From an uncultured Planococcus sp. (GTDB taxonomy: Bacteria; Bacillota; Bacilli; Bacillales_A; Planococcaceae): DNA of 64,000 bases. Of this stretch, positions 58,811 to 64,000 are shown piece after piece. Every line of letters begins with the position of its first letter. Within the stretch, counting starts at the first letter, position 1. The translations under genes were made by a program, and so were the position numbers. The stretch lies in assembly GCA_947493585.1 (NCBI GenBank), contig CANLRI010000001.1:558001-622000 (forward strand), in the 5' to 3' direction. The notes beneath the pieces were generated by a model, which searched no databases, was not told the DNA's origin, and worked only from the letters and a program-made list of their open reading frames with translations.

Positions 58811-58849
58811 AAAAAAAGATCGAAGCCGTTTAGGCTTCGATCTTTTTTT
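58811..58849. terminator. bidirectional intrinsic terminator
   Basis: A 17-base arm (AAAAAAAGATCGAAGCC / GGCTTCGATCTTTTTTT) with a 5-base loop lies between metX and the convergent HTH gene. Confidence 0.94.
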
Positions 58850-58857
58850 GCATTTCG

Positions 58858-59088
58858 TCAATCCTCGTCTTTAATATCGATATCATCGGGGATTGGCGTA
58901 GCGCGCCACTCTTCCAGCTCCAGTTTAGCAACTTCCAGCTGTTGGAAATGGCTTTCGAATTGGGAGGTGTTGATCAAGTATTGTTCTCCGTCATGGACTG
59001 CGCGAATCCGGCCTTCAAGTACGTAGCGGTTGACTTGCTCTTCCGGCATCGACAAAAAAACGGCAGTTTCCGGGACTGTCATATACAT
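58858..59088 (-). CDS. small excisionase/MerR-like HTH protein
   Basis: A 76-residue protein whose first 50 residues match the HTH_17/excisionase-like fold: MTVPETAVFLSMPEEQVNRYVLEGRIRAV, then a wing-like YLINTSQFESHF. The C-terminal 25 residues are acidic and probably disordered. The start at 59088 follows GGAGG with 7-base spacing. No integrase is nearby, so it is more likely a small regulator or adaptor than a phage excisionase. Confidence 0.75.
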   Translation of the reverse strand: MYMTVPETAVFLSMPEEQVNRYVLEGRIRAVHDGEQYLINTSQFESHFQQLEVAKLELEEWRATPIPDDIDIKDED

Positions 59089-59267
59089 GCGATCGCCTCC
59101 TTTTTTTCTTTCTATTATAAAGCTATTTGAACCCTATCTCAAACCATCCGTGCCGTGGTATGTTTAGAAGAGTGAACGGATTTTCCATAATCTAGTACAA
59201 GCATGGACATTTTCCAGTCATGCTTTAAAACAGTTAAAACTATATAGAGAGAAAGTGGTGGAAGCTG

Positions 59268-60131
59268 ATGCAAATGAAAGCATACATATGGGTATTATTC
59301 GCGGCAATGCTTTGGGGAACGACGGGCACTGCCCAGACTTTTCTAGTGGGGGAAGCCCATCCGTTGACGATCGGGGCAGCGCGCCTTGCAATCGGCGGTT
59401 TTGGCCTTCTAATCTTTGTGTGGATTTCAGGCCAGTTAAAAGGCGTAAAGATTCCGTGGCTTTGGGTCGGGCTTTCGGCAATATGCATGGCCTTGTTCCA
59501 GCCGTTCTTTTTTTCGGCCGTCCAATTAACGGGAGTTGCGATCGGAACCGTCGTGGCAATCGGCAGTGCGCCCGCTTTTTCGGGAATATTGGAAGCGCTC
59601 ATCTTGAAGCGCAAGCCCGATCGCGTGTGGGTATTTTCAAGCGTCTTATCGGTCGCCGGCTGTATTTTACTTTTTGCGAACCGGGATAGTTATCTCGTCG
59701 ACCCGCTCGGCGTGATGCTCGGGCTGTTAGCGGGATTGGCGTTTGCGGGATATGCCATGTTCAGCAAAAATGTCTTAGGCCTGATGGAAGTAGTGCCCGC
59801 AGTGGCTGTGATCTTTTCGCTCAGCGGTCTTGGCTTATTGCCGTTCCTGTTTTTCCTGGATACCGGCTATTTAGCGGAACCGAAAAATTTGATGATCGTT
59901 GCATATCTGGGCCTTGCCGCGACCAGCCTTGCTTATTTATTATTTTCGAGCGGATTGAAAGCCATTCCTTCCTCATCGGCGGTCACCTTATCGTTAGCAG
60001 AGCCGCTGACAGCTTCTGTATTGGGGGTTGCCGTAGTCGGTGAAGCGTTAAGCGGGCAGTCTTGGTTCGGGGTAGCGCTGTTGATCGGCGGCATTGCGCT
60101 GCTTGCATTCGGCAAAAACCGCAAAGCTTAA
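59268..60131 (+). CDS. EamA (DMT superfamily) transporter
   Basis: A 287-residue protein with ten predicted helices in two EamA repeats (about 5-135 and 148-285). It begins WVLFAAMLWGTTGTAQTFLVG, and the second repeat ends in YLLFSSGLKAIPSSSAVTLSLAEPLTASVLGV read in segments. These are typical of the YwfM/RhaT-like exporters. The ATG at 59268 follows a modest GGTGG site. An inverted repeat AAGCATG-N13-CATGCTT lies upstream (59199-59225). The substrate is unknown. Confidence 0.88.
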   Translation: MQMKAYIWVLFAAMLWGTTGTAQTFLVGEAHPLTIGAARLAIGGFGLLIFVWISGQLKGVKIPWLWVGLSAICMALFQPFFFSAVQLTGVAIGTVVAIGSAPAFSGILEALILKRKPDRVWVFSSVLSVAGCILLFANRDSYLVDPLGVMLGLLAGLAFAGYAMFSKNVLGLMEVVPAVAVIFSLSGLGLLPFLFFLDTGYLAEPKNLMIVAYLGLAATSLAYLLFSSGLKAIPSSSAVTLSLAEPLTASVLGVAVVGEALSGQSWFGVALLIGGIALLAFGKNRKA

Positions 60132-60182
60132 GAATTTCTTCAGAATTTGAATGGGCTTCGCTTAAGAATTTCATTTTATACT
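60128..60182 (+). promoter_or_regulatory. direct repeats upstream of the response regulator (candidate autoregulatory boxes)
   Basis: TTAAGAATTTC (60128-60138) is followed in tandem by TTCAGAATTTG (60139-60149), an 11-base period. TTAAGAATTTC occurs again at 60162-60172, followed by TATACT (60177-60182). OmpR-family regulators bind such 11-base-period direct repeats. There is no good -35 box, which fits an activated promoter. Confidence 0.5.
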
Positions 60183-60211
60183 TAAGCCAGAACTGAAAAG
60201 AGGTGGAACGT

Positions 60212-60904
60212 GTGGAACAGCTGACAGTCATGGTGGCAGATGATGACCAGGAAATCCGGGAAGGCATCAGCATCTATTTGAAAAATGAAGGCTTTCTGGT
60301 AGTAGGGGCAGCAGATGGGCAGGAAGCGCTCGATTTGCTGGAAACGACGCAAGTTCATCTGGTCATCATGGATATCATGATGCCGAAGCTTGACGGCATT
60401 CATTCAACATTCAAAATTCGTGAAAAACGCAATATCCCGATCATCATGCTGAGTGCCAGAAGCGAGGATTCCGATAAGATCCACGGGTTGTCGATCGGTG
60501 CGGATGATTATGTGACCAAGCCTTTCCATCCGATGGAATTGATGGCGCGGGTGAAGTCACAACTCAGACGTTACGTGAAGCTTGGAGATTATGGGCAGTC
60601 CAGCCATATACTTGAAATCGACGGATTGAGGATAGATTCAGAGTCGAAAACGGTTGCGGTAGACGGCGCAGAGATTCGCATGACACCGACGGAGTTCAAT
60701 ATAACCGAGTTGTTGATGCAGCATCCAGGCCGTGTCTTTTCCATCGGTGAGATTTACGAGCGGGTCTGGCGTGAGCCAGCATACAATGCAGAAAACATTG
60801 TCGCTGTGCACATTCGCAAAATTCGGGAGAAGATCGAAGCGGATCCGAAAAATCCAAGGTATGTGAAGGTGGTGTGGGGCATTGGCTACAAAATGGAAAA
60901 ATGA
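60212..60904 (+). CDS. OmpR/PhoB-family response regulator
   Basis: A 230-residue regulator. The receiver domain has the acidic pocket ADDDQE near residue 10, the phosphorylated Asp54 in VIMDIMMPKLDG, and VTKPFHP near residue 103. The C-terminal winged HTH includes TPTEFNITELLMQHPGRVFSIGEIYERVW and VHIRKIREKIE. The GTG at 60212 is preferred over a GTG at 60203, which lies within the AGAGGTG site. The sensor kinase follows downstream. Confidence 0.92.
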   Translation: MEQLTVMVADDDQEIREGISIYLKNEGFLVVGAADGQEALDLLETTQVHLVIMDIMMPKLDGIHSTFKIREKRNIPIIMLSARSEDSDKIHGLSIGADDYVTKPFHPMELMARVKSQLRRYVKLGDYGQSSHILEIDGLRIDSESKTVAVDGAEIRMTPTEFNITELLMQHPGRVFSIGEIYERVWREPAYNAENIVAVHIRKIREKIEADPKNPRYVKVVWGIGYKMEK

Positions 60905-61040
60905 TCTTTGGTCTGTCGCTGCGATTGCGGTTGCTGCGATATGCCTCGTCTACTGCTCTTCTTTTATTTTGGACTTTGTCATCAAGTCTCCAGAAGATTT
61001 GCTTGCCACGCTTCGCCATTTAACAAAAGGAGACATATGA
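60882..61040 (+). CDS. candidate small membrane ORF (52 residues) between regulator and kinase
   Basis: A TTG at 60882 behind AAGGTGG opens a 52-codon frame that overlaps the regulator's last 23 bases. It ends at TGA 61038-61040, one base before the kinase ATG. The product is a short basic head (MATKWKNDLW), one hydrophobic helix (SVAAIAVAAICLVYCSSFIL) and a charged tail ending LRHLTKGDI. Codon choice looks like its neighbours. The tight packing suggests a translationally coupled membrane peptide. No family is recognised. Confidence 0.5.
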   Translation: MATKWKNDLWSVAAIAVAAICLVYCSSFILDFVIKSPEDLLATLRHLTKGDI

Positions 61041-61041
61041 T

Positions 61042-63189
61042 ATGAAGAAATGGATGTGGCTTGCAGGCATTTCCTTGTTGCTCTTATGCTTATGGACCGT
61101 CATGGAAAAAGGATCGGGTTATTTCGGCAAGGCTTACACGGATACAGAAGCTTTTCATTATGATTTTGCCAGATTTACGGAAGGGCTGCTGCTGTTTGAA
61201 CTGGCCCCGCCGAAATCCACTGTCGATCAATCGGTCGCTTCCTGGGAAATCGACCAATACCGCATGGATAATAACTCCCTGACTGACCAGATCCAGATGG
61301 TTCGGGATCAATATGCGGATGCAATTTCAGCAGCAGAGGAAGAAGGCGATAACTCTTTAGTGGAAGAATTGGAAGAGCAGCGCGGAGAGGAAATTTCATC
61401 TGTGCGTGAAAACTTTTCCGACGACGAAGCAGCGAAAAAAGCGATTATCGAACAACGCGAAGCGGATTACGAGGAAGCGCTGGGGCAACTGGCTTCACAA
61501 AAAGCCCAATTTGAAGGCCAGGCTGCGGGCTATGTCTATCAATTAAGGGATTTGGACAGCGGTGAAGTATTCACCAAAGGAACAATCAGCGATGAGCCCT
61601 TTTTCGAACAAATTTATTCTGCACAAGAGCCACTTTATTTCAGCAATGGCTATTGGAGTTTTGACTTTCCATACGACGATGCCAGCAGTACGCTGGCTGA
61701 TAACCGGTTTTCAGGGGTCATCCAAATACCGGAAAAAGGAGTAGCAGGTGCTTCGGTGATCAGCGGGATAAACCAATTCCAACTGCTCAAGTTCTTTCTG
61801 TATTTCCTATTGGCAGCAGTAGCAGCCAGTGCATGGTGGCTAGTCAAAAAGCGGCCGGTCCGGACAGCGTGGTATACCGGATTAACCAGCTATCACAAAT
61901 GGCAAAAACTTGCGGTCGAGTGGAAGCTTATCGGATTCATCGTATCGGCTGCGTTCGCCTTGGTTGCTGCAAACCATTTCGCGGCGGTATTGACAAGGCC
62001 GTGGGAAGGCGAGAGTGTCTCTCTTCCAGGTGTTTTCATTGCGCTGGCACTCGCAGTTCTGTTCTGGGCGCTGACTATATTGCAGGCAATTTGGCTATGG
62101 CAGCATTTCGGCAAATGGAGTTGCTTTAAAGAAGAAATTCTGCAAAGTTTCACCGCCTCCCAGGTTTATTCGGCGAAAGATGCGTTTCTCAACCGCACAA
62201 TCGGCTTCCAGATGGCCTGGGTGCTAGCAGTAGTGTTTTTATGGGGCGCCGGAACAGCACTCATGATATTGCAACCGGTTGTAGTCATTGTTTGGCTGCC
62301 GGCTACAGTATTGCTCGGGCTGCCATCGCTGCTGTTTTTAATGACGCGCTTTGGTTATTTGAACCGGCTGCTCAAAGGGACGGAACAGTTGGCTGCCGGA
62401 AGCTTGGGAGCGGAATTGAAAGTGAAAGGCAAGTCGCCGCTTAGTAGACATGCCCAACATTTGAATGTGTTGCGGGAAGGTTACAAAGCATCAGTGTCTG
62501 AACGGGCAAAAAGCGAGCGCCTGAAAACCGAGCTGATCACCAATGTCAGCCATGACCTCCGCACGCCACTTACTTCGATCATTACCTATACGGATCTATT
62601 GAAAAATGAAGATCTAGGAGATGAAGAGCGGCGGAAATACGTCGACATACTCGACCGGAAATCAGAGCGGCTGAAAGTATTGATTGAAGATTTATTCGAG
62701 GTATCGAAAATGGCCAGCGGAAACGCGGAGATCTCGAAACAACGCCTGGATATGAAACAATTGTTAATGCAAGCCTTGGCAGAACACGAAGAAGCGATAC
62801 AGGAAGCGGAACTCGATGTCCGCATCAAAGCGCCTGGCCATCCGGTATACGCTTCGGTCGATGGGCAAAAGTGGTGGCGCCTTCTTGACAACCTGATCCT
62901 GAACGCTACCAAATATTCATTGCCGGGAAGCCGTGTTTATATCGCACTTGAAGAACAATCAGGTGAACTGGCCATGACGATGAAGAATGTGACGCGCTAT
63001 GAATTGGGCGACAATACGGAAGAATTACTCGAGCGCTTCAAGCGCGGCGACACCTCGAGGCAAACCAAGGGTTCAGGGCTTGGGCTCGCCATTGCCCAGT
63101 CCATCGCGGACCTTCACGGGGGGCAGATGAAACTGGCAGTGGACGGGGATTTGTTTAAGGTAACCATCATGCTCCCGAATCATTCATAG
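61042..63189 (+). CDS. membrane sensor histidine kinase
   Basis: A 715-residue kinase. A first membrane helix (residues 5-20) precedes an extracytoplasmic region (25-245) with a long acidic coiled coil (about 75-160). Five more helices follow at about 249-267, 296-316, 329-353, 390-410 and 414-434. A HAMP-like linker leads to HisKA with the phosphorylated His504 in NVSHDLRTPLTSI, and then HATPase_c with NLILNATKYS and the G-box GSGLGLAIAQS. The ATG at 61042 follows AAAAGGAG. It pairs with the regulator just upstream. The stimulus is unknown, possibly envelope-related. Confidence 0.92.
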   Translation: MKKWMWLAGISLLLLCLWTVMEKGSGYFGKAYTDTEAFHYDFARFTEGLLLFELAPPKSTVDQSVASWEIDQYRMDNNSLTDQIQMVRDQYADAISAAEEEGDNSLVEELEEQRGEEISSVRENFSDDEAAKKAIIEQREADYEEALGQLASQKAQFEGQAAGYVYQLRDLDSGEVFTKGTISDEPFFEQIYSAQEPLYFSNGYWSFDFPYDDASSTLADNRFSGVIQIPEKGVAGASVISGINQFQLLKFFLYFLLAAVAASAWWLVKKRPVRTAWYTGLTSYHKWQKLAVEWKLIGFIVSAAFALVAANHFAAVLTRPWEGESVSLPGVFIALALAVLFWALTILQAIWLWQHFGKWSCFKEEILQSFTASQVYSAKDAFLNRTIGFQMAWVLAVVFLWGAGTALMILQPVVVIVWLPATVLLGLPSLLFLMTRFGYLNRLLKGTEQLAAGSLGAELKVKGKSPLSRHAQHLNVLREGYKASVSERAKSERLKTELITNVSHDLRTPLTSIITYTDLLKNEDLGDEERRKYVDILDRKSERLKVLIEDLFEVSKMASGNAEISKQRLDMKQLLMQALAEHEEAIQEAELDVRIKAPGHPVYASVDGQKWWRLLDNLILNATKYSLPGSRVYIALEEQSGELAMTMKNVTRYELGDNTEELLERFKRGDTSRQTKGSGLGLAIAQSIADLHGGQMKLAVDGDLFKVTIMLPNHS

Positions 63190-63204
63190 TATGTAAAAAC
63201 GCAT

Positions 63205-63240
63205 AAAACCGCCTGCCAGAAATCCGGCAGGCGGTTTTTT
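63205..63240 (+). terminator. intrinsic terminator after the histidine kinase
   Basis: ACCGCCTGCC/GGCAGGCGGT stem (loop 8) with flanking A and T runs. Confidence 0.92.
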
Positions 63241-63308
63241 CATTGAGCCGGTATACACATCAGCCGTGAATATAGCCCGGGGTTAGAAGCGGAAGGTGGT
63301 GAGATTAT

Positions 63309-63334
63309 GTTTACGAAGAATATAAGAGGGGATA
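63309..63334 (+). promoter_or_regulatory. weak sigma-B-like promoter upstream of the channel gene
   Basis: GTTTAC (63309-63314), 14 bases, then GGGATA (63329-63334). The -35 is good but the -10 is off consensus. The rest of the 63241-63373 gap shows nothing else recognisable. Confidence 0.3.
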
Positions 63335-63373
63335 CTAAATATGAACCATTAAATTGTAAAGGAGATGACACAT

Positions 63374-64000
63374 TTGAATGATGTAACCAACTCATTCCAG
63401 AATGTCGGGAATACGATCATCAATTACATCCCGAACATTCTCGGCGCCTTATTGTTGCTTGTCGTTGCATGGCTTGTCGCTACGATCGTCAAAGCGATTT
63501 TCTCGAAAGGGCTGAAAAAAATCGGTGCTGACAACGCCATGGTAAAAGGCCATATGGCTAAAACGAAGGAAGACGCGGATGACAAACTGGACTCTATCGG
63601 AAAAATTCTTTATTATTTGATTTTCATCCTGTTCATTCCAAGTGTATTGCAAGCACTCGACATGCATAACGTCGCCCAGCCGATCTCGAACATGATGGAC
63701 AAGTTCCTGGCATTCCTGCCAAACCTGTTCATGGCGCTCTTGATCTTGGTGATTGGCTACTTTATCGCGAAGTTTGTTAAAAAATTGGTGGAAAGCTTAT
63801 TGGCCACGATGAACATCGACAAATGGTTCAATAAAATGACCAATAAATCCGGCACGAACGAGCGGGTGGCTCCAAGCGACCAAAACACGCTTGCTAAAGT
63901 TTTAGCGAATGTGGTCTTTGTCATCGTGCTCATCCCGATCGTAACGGTAGCGCTTGAAACCTTGAACATCGAATCGATTTCACAACCGATCGTATCGATG
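63374..64000 (+). CDS. mechanosensitive ion channel-like TM-helix repeat protein (partial)
   Basis: An open frame of 209 codons from TTG at 63374, behind AAAGGAG at 63358-63364, runs off the end of the window. It contains at least four hydrophobic segments. Two resemble conserved TM-helix repeats of the mechanosensitive channel family: IPNILGALLLLVVAWLVATIVKAIF near residue 21 and LPNLFMALLILVIGYFIAKFVKKL near residue 115. The N-terminal repeat layout matches the TM_helix (PF05552-type) proteins rather than MscS itself. The C-terminus is outside the window. Confidence 0.82.
   Translation, partial: MNDVTNSFQNVGNTIINYIPNILGALLLLVVAWLVATIVKAIFSKGLKKIGADNAMVKGHMAKTKEDADDKLDSIGKILYYLIFILFIPSVLQALDMHNVAQPISNMMDKFLAFLPNLFMALLILVIGYFIAKFVKKLVESLLATMNIDKWFNKMTNKSGTNERVAPSDQNTLAKVLANVVFVIVLIPIVTVALETLNIESISQPIVSM

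Noticed and set aside
58858..59088. Phage excisionase as evidence of a prophage or integrative element
   Set aside because: No integrase, attachment repeats or phage genes are nearby and the flanking genes are ordinary chromosome.
60903..61025. A 40-codon frame starting ATGATC that overlaps the response regulator stop
   Set aside because: The alternative frame from 60882 to 61040 has a better ribosome binding site, a cleaner transmembrane helix and abuts the kinase start; this one ends inside it.

Overview
The window looks like chromosome of a moderately GC-rich, low-GC-phylum Gram-positive of the Bacillales, most likely Planococcaceae (Planococcus or a close relative). The support is gene content and regulatory style: strong AGGAGG ribosome binding sites with frequent TTG/GTG starts, SAM-I and TPP riboswitches with intrinsic terminators, sigma-B type promoters, cre-like sites, a LexA-type box, and Bacillus-type RbsR, NsrR, LipM, YolD, YflT, YwbE and DUF896 proteins. 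The genus is inference. No tRNA, rRNA, CRISPR array or prophage was seen. One insertion sequence is present.

Layout. 1-9969 is a fatty-acid/acyl-CoA catabolic island: two crotonases, 3-hydroxyacyl-CoA dehydrogenase, an APH-like phosphotransferase, two half-size MaoC-type dehydratases, an SDR, a short-chain fatty acid permease and a quinone oxidoreductase, then a separately promoted thiolase / nitronate monooxygenase-like / crotonase operon. 10071-11990 holds a persulfide dioxygenase-rhodanese (CstB type) behind a CsoR/CstR-like operator, and a degenerate rhodanese. 12065-17807 is a complete ribose operon rbsRKDACB. 17991-25737 holds cell-wall and housekeeping genes (PBP4-type carboxypeptidase, C26 and M19 peptidases, BrkB-like membrane protein, YolD behind a LexA box, CNNM/CorC protein, HD phosphohydrolase). 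25906-43490 holds a DASS symporter, MFS transporters, SRAP, patatin, Hsp33, an MhqD-like hydrolase, glutaminase, a large catalase, a YflT/DUF2382 stress protein, a UvrD-like helicase and a bacterial eRF1-like protein. 43524-46881 has an FhuF-like reductase and the hmp/nsrR nitric-oxide module. 47053-49075 is a TPP riboswitch followed directly by lipM and lipA. 49134-50602 is an IS3-family (IS150-like) element. 50667-58799 covers peptidase T, an M20 amidohydrolase, metNIQ, and metY-metX, the last two units each behind its own SAM-I riboswitch in divergent orientation. 58858-64000 ends with a small HTH protein, an EamA transporter, a two-component system containing a possible small membrane ORF, and a partial mechanosensitive-channel-like gene.

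How the genes work together. Several units carry readable regulatory logic: thiamine-pyrophosphate control of lipoate synthesis, SAM control of methionine uptake and sulfhydrylation, RbsR/CcpA control of ribose use, NsrR control of flavohaemoglobin, and sigma-B control of stress proteins. The most unusual observation is the TPP riboswitch whose only downstream genes are octanoyltransferase lipM and lipoyl synthase lipA. The sequence shows a mutually exclusive antiterminator/terminator arrangement, so TPP is predicted to switch off lipoate assembly. TPP and lipoate are the E1 and E2 cofactors of the same 2-oxoacid dehydrogenases.
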